Assembly: GCA_947454735.1 (NCBI GenBank) | Contig: CANGLK010000013.1 | Span: 1 to 35,078 of the forward strand | Length of the DNA stretch: 35,078 nt | Reading direction: 5' to 3' | Source of the DNA: Candidatus Nanopelagicaceae bacterium | GTDB taxonomy: Bacteria > Actinomycetota > Actinomycetes > Nanopelagicales > Nanopelagicaceae | Shown here: one piece after another, positions 25,505-33,008 of the stretch | Position numbering within the stretch: position 1 is the first letter of the stretch | How the letters are laid out: each line of letters starts with the position of its first letter | Position numbers and translations under genes: made by a program | Notes under the pieces: generated by a model | What the model was told of the DNA's origin: nothing | What the model saw: only the letters and a program-made list of their open reading frames with translations | The model's database searches: none

Positions 25505-26921
25505 TGATTTGAAGAGCTATTTATATGAGCTGGAAGAAGTTGAAGCATCTCTACGACCATGGATTGAAAAACGTAAACCAACTCTTATCTGGAAAATTCG
25601 AGAGCGTTTAGCTGTTGAAGAAGGAAAGGCAGTGAGTGCGAGCGATTCAGTAGCTCAACGTCTTGGAGCAATCTCACTGCCTAAAGCATCGACTATTCGT
25701 GAGATTCGTAAGACCTTCACTTCTGCAATCAGAAATGTTTTTCTGGTTCTATCTGCCTTGGTTGCGATTTACTTTATAGTCCGCACCTACAGCACGGTGG
25801 CCAAGGTCTGGCTAGATCTAAATAACTTCGGCCCCGCAAGAATTCTTACATGGGCAACTTCATTCTTCTTGACCACTTACGTTAGTGCGCTCCTGCTTTA
25901 CTATCGAAGCTGGTCTGCATATTACAAAAAGGTGCGTATTGCGAATAATGAAATTGTGGCCTACGTATCTGAGTTGGCACATCTTAATGATGAGGCTCAA
26001 AGGCTTTCATCGGTTCATGAGCAGGCTAACTCTTGGTATCGGCTACTTAGTCTTACTTTGATCGAACCTTGGGCGATTGCCTCACGCTGGCTCGAAGATC
26101 CAGCCGAGAAGCTCAAGGTGGATCAGATTCCTTTGGCGGTGCGCTTTGGAAAGGCACATTCAGGAGCTCGCGCAATTCAGACTTCATTAGAGCGGACGAC
26201 ACTCGAAAGCGTGCTTCGCCGTGGATGGAGAACAGAAGCGCTCAATAATTTGATCGAAGAGGCAGCTTTAGATCTTGGTCTCGATCCAGAGGGTTTCAAT
26301 ATTCGCACTCTAGATAGTGATTTACCTGAGGCATCAAATGGTGCGCGTAAGGCATTCGCGCTACAGCTTGAAAAGAAAGTCCGCGAATCAGCGGGAAGCC
26401 GAAAGGTGCGAGAAATCTCCAAGTTTGTTCGTGAGTCTGTGATTCCTCGCCTCGCAACACCAGTGAAGTCACTCCATACAGATGCACTGGAAGATCTTGA
26501 TTGGACTTATGGGGGAGCGGATGACGACAACTGGTCTGGCTTCTACTCTGAGATTTATGGAAAAGGTGCTCGGAAAGCGCCAGCTTTCAGCATCCAGCCA
26601 CTTACCTCAGAGGGAATGTCTCGCGCGGTACATACAGAGTTCGAAAGTTTTGCTCTAGTTCCAGCGAATTCATCAGTGCAGGAAGATGGCGTGCAGATTA
26701 TTCCTGTAGACAGCGATTCTCCGCGCTGGATTGATTTATCAGTTCGAATCGATCTCGCAGGACCTCATTCACCTTCTTCATTTAAAATTGTGCGCGGTGA
26801 CGGATTAGAGAATGTTCCGGTTCGGGATGAGCCAATCGAAGAAGTCAAGGAAACCACAACGGTTGCAAGCGAAGCTTGGAATGTTAGTTTTGATACAAGC
26901 GATGACGGAGGATTCAACTAA
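25491..26921 (+). CDS. two-helix membrane protein of the tubulin-like operon
   Basis: A 476-aa protein with AGAAGGGG seven bases before its ATG. Residues 1-78 are charged and helical, two membrane helices lie at about 82-100 and 116-138, and a large hydrophilic C-terminal part (139-476) follows. With both ends on one side, the basic helical segments next to the membrane suggest they are cytoplasmic. No known domain. The gene overlaps the previous by 14 bases, and its TAA shares its last base with the ATG of the following gene (TAATG). Likely a membrane dock of the complex. Confidence 0.8.
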   Translation: MSRSDDLKSYLYELEEVEASLRPWIEKRKPTLIWKIRERLAVEEGKAVSASDSVAQRLGAISLPKASTIREIRKTFTSAIRNVFLVLSALVAIYFIVRTYSTVAKVWLDLNNFGPARILTWATSFFLTTYVSALLLYYRSWSAYYKKVRIANNEIVAYVSELAHLNDEAQRLSSVHEQANSWYRLLSLTLIEPWAIASRWLEDPAEKLKVDQIPLAVRFGKAHSGARAIQTSLERTTLESVLRRGWRTEALNNLIEEAALDLGLDPEGFNIRTLDSDLPEASNGARKAFALQLEKKVRESAGSRKVREISKFVRESVIPRLATPVKSLHTDALEDLDWTYGGADDDNWSGFYSEIYGKGARKAPAFSIQPLTSEGMSRAVHTEFESFALVPANSSVQEDGVQIIPVDSDSPRWIDLSVRIDLAGPHSPSSFKIVRGDGLENVPVRDEPIEEVKETTTVASEAWNVSFDTSDDGGFN

Positions 26922-27394
26922 TGAAATTCAAGACGGCTTTTGCAGTTGTCTTATCACTCGCTGTGGTTACACAAGCTATTCCCGCAGAGGCAGCAACCCT
27001 CCAGCTCACTCCAAAACTCGGCGGCTGCTATCTCTTTACCGAGAAAGAGTTCAACGCTCCATCACCGCTGACCAATCCGATTCCATGTTCAAAACTCCAT
27101 AATGCGGAGACATTCGGAATCGATAAGTGGCCGCTCAAAAATCAACCGTGGAAGTACACCGTGGATATGGCTCGCGATGCAGCAGAGCAGGTATGTATGC
27201 AGTATTGGGATTATCCAGATGACTCTGATTTGAATTTCTGGGCTTACTTCACGCCCTCTCCGGCACAGTGGGCAAAGGGTGCGCGATGGATCCGCTGCGA
27301 TGCGATGGCTCTTCTCGTCGAGAAAGGCACCTTCAAGCAGATGTATGCATCATGGACAGGCAATGCCGGATTAACTTCGGGGTATTTGGCTTAA
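26921..27394 (+). CDS. secreted protein of the septum-formation family
   Basis: A 157-aa exported protein: signal peptide 1-24 (cut after AEA), then a small domain with four Cys (36, 56, 92, 126) that can form two disulfides. The pattern GGC...PC-S-K-L-H-NAETFG ... A-E-Q-V-C ... W-x-x-GARW-x-RCDA agrees with the actinobacterial septum-formation domain (Pfam Septum_form), whose name comes from a link to division; its biochemical role is unclear. Last gene of the operon, with TAATG overlap to the previous one. It would act outside the membrane, on the same side as the VWA domain. Confidence 0.78.
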   Translation: MKFKTAFAVVLSLAVVTQAIPAEAATLQLTPKLGGCYLFTEKEFNAPSPLTNPIPCSKLHNAETFGIDKWPLKNQPWKYTVDMARDAAEQVCMQYWDYPDDSDLNFWAYFTPSPAQWAKGARWIRCDAMALLVEKGTFKQMYASWTGNAGLTSGYLA

Positions 27395-27445
27395 CCAATA
27401 ACACTTGAAGTTGCAGGGCAGTAGCTTTCCTATTTCACTTAGCAA

Positions 27446-28279
27446 GTGCCCGAACTACCTGAGGTTGAGACAGTCCGGAAAGGGCTTGCTCGCTTTGCTA
27501 CCGGTTTCACAATTTCATCGGCGCAAGGTTTACATCCGCGGGTATTGAAGCTGGCATCGCTAGCTGCACTCGATGCAGTTGAAGGTGCGCGAATCAAAGA
27601 GGTCAATCGCCGTGGCAAGTTTCTATGGTTTGTACTCGATCGCGATCTTGCACTTGTTGCCCATCTAGGAATGTCCGGGCAGTTCTTATTTCCTCGCAAG
27701 GATCGCCCAGAGCCGGGCCATGTGCGGGCGCGCTTTGGGTTGAAGAAGGGGTTGAAGCGGCAAGAGCTCGTCTTTAGCGATCAACGTACCTTCGGCTGGT
27801 TATCGGTGGAAGAACTTAGCGACGGTGTTCCTACCTCTGCTGCACATATTGCGGTCGACCCTTTTGATTTTGCATTTGATAGAGAGGCAGTAATTGCCAA
27901 GATGAGTTCGCGCAAAGCTGCGATTAAGTCAGTAATTCTCAATCAAGAGATTATGAGCGGTGTGGGAAATATCTATGCCGATGAATCATTGTGGCGAGCG
28001 AAGATTCATCCAGAGATTCCAGCGAATGAATTGAGCGCAAAGAAAATTGGCGTGCTGCTTGATGCGGCAACGCAGGTTATGGCAGAGGCGGTCGAGGTTG
28101 GTGGTACATCCTTTGATGCGATGTATATCAACGTCAATGGGGAGAGCGGATTCTTTGAAACATCATTGGCCGCCTATGGCCAAGAGGGCGAACCATGTCC
28201 GCGATGTGGGCGCCAGATTCGTCGGATTGCATTTGGTAATCGCTCATCGCACTTCTGTCCTAAGTGCCAAGTGCGTTAG
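27446..28279 (+). CDS. mutM: formamidopyrimidine-DNA glycosylase (Fpg/MutM)
   Basis: A 277-aa base-excision repair enzyme that removes 8-oxoguanine and formamidopyrimidines and cuts the abasic site. Seen: PELPEVETVRKGL at the N-terminus (Pro2 nucleophile and Glu3 after Met removal), the conserved Lys in NRRGKFLWF, HLGMSGQF, the helix-two-turn-helix IMSGVGNIYADESLW, and the C-terminal zinc finger C-P-R-C ... FCPKC. The start is GTG at 27446, forced by the conserved N-terminus. No ribosome binding site is evident. In other bacteria mutM often lies elsewhere; nothing links it to the preceding operon. Confidence 0.97.
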   Translation: MPELPEVETVRKGLARFATGFTISSAQGLHPRVLKLASLAALDAVEGARIKEVNRRGKFLWFVLDRDLALVAHLGMSGQFLFPRKDRPEPGHVRARFGLKKGLKRQELVFSDQRTFGWLSVEELSDGVPTSAAHIAVDPFDFAFDREAVIAKMSSRKAAIKSVILNQEIMSGVGNIYADESLWRAKIHPEIPANELSAKKIGVLLDAATQVMAEAVEVGGTSFDAMYINVNGESGFFETSLAAYGQEGEPCPRCGRQIRRIAFGNRSSHFCPKCQVR

Positions 28280-28294
28280 CTCTTTCAGGAAAAC

Positions 28295-28324
28295 AAAAAC
28301 CCGCAGATTGCTCTGCGGGTTTTT
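28295..28324 (+). terminator. mutM terminator
   Basis: A 13-bp perfect stem AAAAACCCGCAGA (28295-28307) with TCTGCGGGTTTTT (28312-28324), tetraloop TTGC. Confidence 0.93.
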
Positions 28325-28362
28325 CTGTAGCTCTCAATTGCGAGCACGGCACTCCGACGAAA
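28325..28362 (+). repeat. partial copy of the 5' half of the downstream tRNA
   Basis: CTGTAGCTC (28325-28333), GAGC (28342-28345) and CGGCACTCCGACGAAA (28347-28362) occur in the same order as in the tRNA at 28468, with matching D-stem GCTC/GAGC. The 16-mer is identical in both and lies 145 bases apart. The copy lacks a matching acceptor strand and the 3' side of the anticodon stem, so it cannot be a working tRNA. Confidence 0.65.
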
Positions 28363-28467
28363 AGAAACAATACCACTGCCATGTGAGCTGATAAATAAAT
28401 TACTTATCCACAACGTCAATTCTGCTTCAGATCCGTGTACCTGTCACTAACTATCTTTCGCATGTGT

Positions 28468-28543
28468 CCGGCTGTAGCTCAGCGGATAGAGCGGCACTCC
28501 GACGAAAGTGCAGGCGTGGGTTCGAATCCCGCCAGTCGGACCA
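28468..28543 (+). tRNA. tRNA, probably tRNA-Arg-like, with non-standard anticodon loop
   Basis: Cloverleaf: acceptor CCGGCTG (28468-28474) with CAGTCGG (28533-28539, one G-U), T8 A9, D-stem GCTC/GAGC, T-arm GTGGG-TTCGAAT-CCCGC, discriminator A and encoded CCA. The D-loop AGCGGATA with A20 is typical of Arg tRNAs. The anticodon stem is GCACT/AGTGC, but this leaves an eight-base loop CCGACGAA without the usual T33. With ACG as anticodon it would be Arg; at standard spacing the positions read GAC. Identity is therefore open, and the gene may be altered or inactive. Confidence 0.7.
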
Positions 28544-28549
28544 CACCTG

Positions 28550-28581
28550 AATGACCTCGGAGTTCGTCGCCCGAGGTCATT
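28550..28581 (+). terminator. terminator after the tRNA
   Basis: An 11-bp stem AATGACCTCGG (28550-28560) with CCGAGGTCATT (28571-28581), then CTTTTT. Confidence 0.85.
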
Positions 28582-28587
28582 CTTTTT

Positions 28588-28734
28588 ACTCGTGCGACCA
28601 TTAGCTTTGGAAAATCGCACAATCGGCCGCAGCATGGCAATCAAGTTGACCTTGATTGGTATGCGCTGATTGCTCCAATGGATAAGAAGTTTGCCCACCG
28701 CAGCGAAGAGGTTAATTTCCGCTTCGAGTCGTAA
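28588..28734 (+). pseudogene. possible gene remnant downstream of the tRNA
   Basis: An open frame of 48 codons ending at TAA 28732-28734, without a start codon that fits its length. Its product, with SHNRPQHGNQVDLDWYALIA and FAHRSEEVNFRF, reads like the end of a real protein rather than random sequence. The D-W-Y-A-L-I-A-P part is loosely similar to the end of PD-(D/E)XK nucleases of the intron or mobile type, but this is weak. No function is claimed. Confidence 0.25.
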
Positions 28735-28790
28735 CCATTTTGTTACAAATACTCTTCAGTAGAATTGATTGCTCCTGCTAACTTTTTGCA

Positions 28791-29711
28791 ATGAAGCCAA
28801 CTGTAAAGATTTCGAAAGATCAGCACATCTGGAAATACCAAGCAGATATGCAGCCTGTGGTCTCGGTAGACCCAGGTACTGTCATTGAAATTGAGACCTG
28901 GGATTGTTTTACCGGTCAAGTCCAGTCACAGTCAGATACATTGCTCAATCTCGATATGACGCGCATCAATAGCGCGACCGGTCCTATCGAGGTTAAAGGC
29001 GCAGAACCTGGCGACTCGCTCTCCGTCACCCTGATCGATATTCAGCCTGGCCCACAGGGCGCAGGAATGGTGATCCCTGAATGGGGACAGCTCATCGATA
29101 AGGCGATGGCGCCGCAGACACGCATCTTCAAGGTCGCCGATGGCGTCATCACCATGGAATCTAATGGAGTCACATTCCCAGCACGTCCAATGTTTGGCGT
29201 CATCGGAGTTGCACCAGCATCTGGTGAGATTGGCACATTCTTTGCAGATCGCCATGGCGGAAATATGGATGATCACCTCAACGGTATTGGTGCAACTGTC
29301 CACCTTCCTGTCTTTCAACCAGGCGGAATGCTTGCAATCGGCGATATGCATGCATCAATGGGTGATGGAGAAATCTCAGGCACTGGCGTTGAAATTGGTG
29401 GCAAGGGAATCATCAAAGTCGATCTCATCAAGGGTAACTCTGGTGGCTGGCCAATTACAGAGCTAAAAGATTCATGGGTCACCCATGGAACTGCAAGCAA
29501 TATTCAAGATGCGCTCAAGATTGCTTGTGATGAAGCGGCGAAGCTCTTGGTTGATGAATGGGGCTTCACAATCGAAGATGCCTTCATCTTCTTATCAGTT
29601 GCTGGCGATCTCGGAATCGCACAGAACTGCCACCCAATGCCAGATGGCTTTGCTGTAGCAAAGATGCGCGTTCCAAAGACTTCACGCACGCCTGCACCTT
29701 TCAAGCTCTAA
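28791..29711 (+). CDS. acetamidase/formamidase family amidohydrolase
   Basis: A 306-aa cytoplasmic enzyme of the FmdA/AmdA family, near the usual length. Family features in order: PVVSVDPGTVIEIETWDCF, NSATGPIEVKGAEPGDSLSV, RPMFGVIGVAP, RHGGNMDD, LPVFQPGGMLAIGDMHA-SMGDGEISGTGVE, and FIFLSVAGDLGIAQ. The His/Asp clusters around GDMHA and GGNMDD bind the catalytic metal in known members. It releases ammonia from formamide, acetamide or a related short amide. No clear ribosome binding site precedes the ATG. The amino-acid permease gene follows 69 bases on in the same direction, pointing to joint uptake and use of an amide or amine. Confidence 0.92.
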   Translation: MKPTVKISKDQHIWKYQADMQPVVSVDPGTVIEIETWDCFTGQVQSQSDTLLNLDMTRINSATGPIEVKGAEPGDSLSVTLIDIQPGPQGAGMVIPEWGQLIDKAMAPQTRIFKVADGVITMESNGVTFPARPMFGVIGVAPASGEIGTFFADRHGGNMDDHLNGIGATVHLPVFQPGGMLAIGDMHASMGDGEISGTGVEIGGKGIIKVDLIKGNSGGWPITELKDSWVTHGTASNIQDALKIACDEAAKLLVDEWGFTIEDAFIFLSVAGDLGIAQNCHPMPDGFAVAKMRVPKTSRTPAPFKL

Positions 29712-29780
29712 ATAAAACCCCTATAAACAAATAAGAATTCAAGCGCGAGCTTGATGTTTCACAAATCAAAGGAGAAATAA

Positions 29781-31217
29781 GTGGCTCAACTAGAACGTAA
29801 TGCCATTGGTCTACGAGATGTCGTATTCCAATCGATTTGTTCGATGGCACCAGGTGCTGCAATTGCAGCATCAATTCCCTTCGGATCGCCCCTTGCTGGT
29901 GGAGCACTTCCACTCGCTGTCGTCTTTGCCTTCTTCGGCATCTTCTTCACAGCATCTAGCATCGGACAGCTCGCAGCTCACATCCCTTCAGCAGGATCGG
30001 TTGCTACATATAGCGCCGTCGGACTTCGCCCTTGGGTTGGATTCCTTGTTGGCTGGGCATATTCAGCGGTAGAAATCTTGATCGTTCCACTTGTTATGTT
30101 GCAACTCGGCTACACAGTTGCTGGCGAATGGAACTCAGAGCAATCTTCATTCTCAACAGGTAACTGGTGGATCTTCACAGTTGCAGGAACTCTCCTCGTT
30201 GGCGGCATCGTCTACAAGGGCGTGAAGTCATCTGCTCGCACAGGTGTAATCCTCGGTGCAATTGAAATCGGCGTATTCCTTATAGTCGGAATCGTTCTTG
30301 TAATCAAGGCAGGAGGAAATAACGACCTCGCTGTCTTCACACCACATTATGCAAATGCAACTGGCTTTGAAGGATGGTCTGGCGTTATCGCTGGTTCTGT
30401 CTTCTGTCTCCTTGCATTCTCAGGTTTCGAAGCTGCTGCACCACTTGCAGAAGAGACAGAGAATCCACGTAAGAACATACCTAAGGCTGTTATGTATGCA
30501 ACGCTCTCAATCGGTGCGCTCTATGCATTCACAACATATGCAGCAACTGTTGCTTTCGGTCCAGATAAGTTCAAGGACTTCGCAGGCTATAACAATGGCG
30601 CTCCATGGGATGGCCTGGCAAAGGGTCTCGGAACAGCGTTCTGGGTATTGGTTCTCTTTGCAATCATCAACTCAACAATCGCAAATGCAAATGCCGGTGC
30701 AAATGTATTTACACGTACTGCATATGCATTCGGTCGCGCAGGAGTCTTCCCTAAGGCACTTGCTGAGATTGATCCAAAGCATAAGACTCCACGTAACGCA
30801 GTTATCGTGCAGCTTGTTATTGGTCTAACTCTCGCACTTGGCCTTGGCGCTAAGTACACACCTCAGATGGCATTCGGAATCATTGCAACAGGTCTTGTTG
30901 TTGCTGTTGTTCCTGTCTACATGATTGCCAACTTGGCATGCGTTGGATACTTCACAAAGCACCGTCGTGAAGAGCGTCATCCAATCATCCACGTCTTGGT
31001 ACCAATCATCGGCTTTATCTTCCTTATTCCTGGCTTCTTCAATGCAGCTGGATTTACAGGTATGCCAGGCTTGAGCTTCATCGTCTCACTTGCATCACCA
31101 CTTACATATGGTGCGTATGCAATGGGCGCATGGATGCTCGTAGGTCTTGTTGCACTCGCCGTCCTCTCTTCAAAGAAGCCCGAGGCAATCAATGAAGTGG
31201 CAACTATCCACGGCTAA
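29781..31217 (+). CDS. APC-superfamily amino-acid permease
   Basis: A 478-aa membrane transporter with about 12 helices. The first helix carries the APC substrate-site pattern (SMAPGAAIAASIPFG); later marks are PSAGSVATYSAVGLRPWVGFLVGWAY and FSGFEAAAPLAEETENPRKNIPKAV, both typical for APC transporters. It should import an amino acid, amine or similar compound with protons. The start is GTG at 29781, with AAAGGAG upstream. Its place after the amidase suggests a nitrogen-scavenging pair; the substrate cannot be read from the sequence. Confidence 0.92.
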   Translation: MAQLERNAIGLRDVVFQSICSMAPGAAIAASIPFGSPLAGGALPLAVVFAFFGIFFTASSIGQLAAHIPSAGSVATYSAVGLRPWVGFLVGWAYSAVEILIVPLVMLQLGYTVAGEWNSEQSSFSTGNWWIFTVAGTLLVGGIVYKGVKSSARTGVILGAIEIGVFLIVGIVLVIKAGGNNDLAVFTPHYANATGFEGWSGVIAGSVFCLLAFSGFEAAAPLAEETENPRKNIPKAVMYATLSIGALYAFTTYAATVAFGPDKFKDFAGYNNGAPWDGLAKGLGTAFWVLVLFAIINSTIANANAGANVFTRTAYAFGRAGVFPKALAEIDPKHKTPRNAVIVQLVIGLTLALGLGAKYTPQMAFGIIATGLVVAVVPVYMIANLACVGYFTKHRREERHPIIHVLVPIIGFIFLIPGFFNAAGFTGMPGLSFIVSLASPLTYGAYAMGAWMLVGLVALAVLSSKKPEAINEVATIHG

Positions 31218-31229
31218 TTGATAAAGGAG

Positions 31230-31258
31230 AGAGCCCGTCCCACCTTGGGGCGGGCTCT
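31230..31258 (+). terminator. terminator after the permease gene
   Basis: AGAGCCCG (31230-31237) with CGGGCTCT (31251-31258), extended by CCCA/TGGG inside, followed by TTTTC. Confidence 0.85.
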
Positions 31259-31284
31259 TTTCATATCTCGTGCAAGTATTAGCT

Positions 31285-31650
31285 ATGGATAATCGCTCTT
31301 CCGAAATTGTTGTTCTCACCGATGGCGAGTGTCGTTTCTGCGAGGCGTCATTGGGATGGATGCAGAAGAAGCTAGTAGTCGATGCAACGCCATTTCAAAA
31401 GGCAGATTTAAGTAAGTACGGCCTTACCTATGAAGAGTGCTCGAAGGCGCTTCATGTCGTATTTGCGGGCAAGGTCTATGTGGGATCCGATGCGATTGCA
31501 TATTTACTGGGAAGACGCGGCAATTATGTATTGGGCTTTATTGTGCGTGCATCAGGACCGTTGGGGCGCTTTGGATATAAGTGGGTTGCAGGACATCGCA
31601 ACTCATTCATCATCCGCTTTGCAACGAAGGTAATTGAGCGTTCGCTTTAG
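31285..31650 (+). CDS. DCC-family (DUF393) thiol-disulfide oxidoreductase-like protein
   Basis: A 121-aa protein with the family motif DGECRFC (a CxxC active site) near the N-terminus ([18 protein letters not shown]), then Y-x-x-C-S-K-A-L-H-V and a [11 protein letters not shown] segment. DCC1 proteins are thioredoxin-like and presumed to handle thiols or disulfides; substrates are unknown. The ATG at 31285 places the motif at the usual distance; an earlier GTG at 31270 is possible. It converges on lexA, overlapping its stop by four bases. Confidence 0.88.
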   Translation: MDNRSSEIVVLTDGECRFCEASLGWMQKKLVVDATPFQKADLSKYGLTYEECSKALHVVFAGKVYVGSDAIAYLLGRRGNYVLGFIVRASGPLGRFGYKWVAGHRNSFIIRFATKVIERSL

Positions 31651-32291
31651 CGAACTGAGCGAAGTACTGCAGTGACCTTGCCGAGGATCTCGCAATGAGT
31701 TCCATCGATAGGTTCGAATGCATCATTGGCTGGTAGTAACCAGACCTTGCCGCTCTTCTTAGAGAAAGTCTTTACAGTTGCTTCGCCATCGATCATCGCT
31801 GCAACAACATCGCCATTATTGGCATCTTTCTGCTGGCGGATAACAACGAAGTCACCATCACAGATAGCTGCATCAATCATTGACTCGCCCTTGACCTTCA
31901 ACATGAAGAGATCGCCAGAACCCACGAGGGATTCGGGAAGTGGCATCGTCTCTTCAACCATCTGATCTGCAGTAATAGGTACACCTGCAGCGATTGAACC
32001 CACGAGTGGGATGAAACGTGTCTTATCTACCGGGGCAGTAGTGCCAAGCTCTGAATCAGGGACGACGACCTCGAGAGCGCGACCTGAATTGTCACCGCGG
32101 CGGATGAGGCCTTTATCTTCGAGGATATCGAGCTGGTACTTAACGGATGCCGATGAGGCAAGGCCTACAGCGGTGCCAATTTCACGCATAGTCGGGGCAT
32201 AGCCCTGGCTATCGACGGAAGATTTGATGAAGTCGAGGATCTCGACCTGGCGCCCTGTGAGCTCGCCATCTGGGGATATCTTTTTGGCCAT
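31647..32291 (-). CDS. lexA: LexA repressor (SOS response)
   Basis: A 214-aa transcription repressor and self-cleaving peptidase. The N-terminal winged helix ([16 protein letters not shown]...YAPTMREIG...SSASVKYQL) binds SOS boxes. The cleavage site is Ala102-Gly103 in SIAAGVP, with catalytic Ser137 in GESMIDAAI and Lys174 in ATVKTF. RecA filaments on single-stranded DNA trigger the cleavage. I start at ATG 32291 (MAKKISPDG), which gives normal family length; an upstream ATG at 32351 would add 20 atypical residues and run into the box at 32324-32337. Two SOS boxes lie upstream, so it represses itself and the divergent LysM gene. Confidence 0.97.
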   Translation of the reverse strand: MAKKISPDGELTGRQVEILDFIKSSVDSQGYAPTMREIGTAVGLASSASVKYQLDILEDKGLIRRGDNSGRALEVVVPDSELGTTAPVDKTRFIPLVGSIAAGVPITADQMVEETMPLPESLVGSGDLFMLKVKGESMIDAAICDGDFVVIRQQKDANNGDVVAAMIDGEATVKTFSKKSGKVWLLPANDAFEPIDGTHCEILGKVTAVLRSVR

Positions 32292-32323
32292 GCACAGATG
32301 GTTCCACAGGCTGTGGAAAAAAT

Positions 32324-32337
32324 CAAACATCTGTTCG
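32324..32337. promoter_or_regulatory. LexA box, imperfect
   Basis: CAAACATCTGTTCG, one base off the Gram-positive/actinobacterial consensus CGAAC-N4-GTTCG. It lies 32 bases before lexA. Confidence 0.75.
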
Positions 32338-32382
32338 AAAAAATGTTGCACTTGTCGGTGGTCGGGTCTATATTTCTCTTAT

Positions 32383-32396
32383 CGAACAAGTGTTCG
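32383..32396. promoter_or_regulatory. LexA box, perfect
   Basis: CGAACAAGTGTTCG matches CGAAC-N4-GTTCG exactly. It lies 56 bases before the LysM gene and 91 bases before lexA, between the two divergent genes. Confidence 0.93.
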
Positions 32397-32452
32397 AAAA
32401 CCTTCCCCTAGGTGCCCAAGCAATTGGGTTGTTAAAGAGCAGGAGCAAGACC

Positions 32453-32812
32453 ATGAGCACAATGACTATCAACGCTAAAACCATTGATTTTCAAGGCTTT
32501 CAGGCCAATCCGTCCGGACGAATCATTTTGAATCGCCGTGGCAAGTTAGCTCGTACCCTCGTGGTTCTTTCTCTCGCTATCGTCGCAGCATCGGTTGCAG
32601 GCGGTCAGGCCGGTGCTCAGACATCTAAGGTCCAGGTGGCCTCAACTCAGTTCATTACAGTCACTGTGGCGCCAGGGGATACCGTCTGGTCCCTCGCAAA
32701 CCGCGTTGGCGGCGGTTCAGATGCAGGCGCACTCGTCTCTGCAATCATCGAGATCAATAGCCTCGGAAATGGCGATCTCACAGCTGGCCAGAAGATCCGT
32801 ATTCCGCTCTAA
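32453..32812 (+). CDS. LysM membrane protein, likely SOS-induced division regulator (DivS/ChiZ-like)
   Basis: A 119-aa protein: a basic N-terminal region, one membrane helix (LVVLSLAIVAASVAGGQAGA, about residues 36-55), and a C-terminal LysM domain (FITVTVAPGDTVWSLANRVG...IIEINSL..GDLTAGQKIRIP) that binds peptidoglycan outside the cell. A LysM protein divergent from lexA and under LexA control is known in actinobacteria (DivS in Corynebacterium, ChiZ/Rv2719c in Mycobacterium), where it blocks or alters division after DNA damage. The ATG at 32453 has GGAG seven bases upstream. The same role here is inferred from place, domain and the LexA box. Confidence 0.85.
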   Translation: MSTMTINAKTIDFQGFQANPSGRIILNRRGKLARTLVVLSLAIVAASVAGGQAGAQTSKVQVASTQFITVTVAPGDTVWSLANRVGGGSDAGALVSAIIEINSLGNGDLTAGQKIRIPL

Positions 32813-32883
32813 ACGCTTCAAAAATCGTTCGGGCGTGTCGTTACGCTTTCAACGAGAAAACTCTCGAGATTTGGTTTACAGTT

Positions 32884-32899
32884 CCCACTATATGTAGGG
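32884..32899. promoter_or_regulatory. NrdR box 1
   Basis: CCCACTATATGTAGGG fits the NrdR box (core CTATATGTAG, near-palindromic). Confidence 0.75.
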
Positions 32900-32954
32900 G
32901 TCGAAGCGGTAAAAACTTCCATTACTAGGGTTTCTAGTGTAAGTTTCGCAATTC

Positions 32955-32970
32955 CCCACTATATGTAGTT
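32955..32970. promoter_or_regulatory. NrdR box 2
   Basis: CCCACTATATGTAGTT has the same core (ACTATATGTAG) 71 bases after box 1, just before nrdR. Paired boxes before ribonucleotide reductase operons are the rule for NrdR. Confidence 0.75.
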
Positions 32971-33008
32971 GGATGAAAAACTGAGTATTTCGAGAGGAGA
33001 CACGCCGC

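Noticed and set aside
28447-28698. Minus-strand 83-codon frame over the tRNA
   Set aside because: It is the antisense translation of a tRNA (the familiar GGIRTH...LYPLSY type product), a common false gene.
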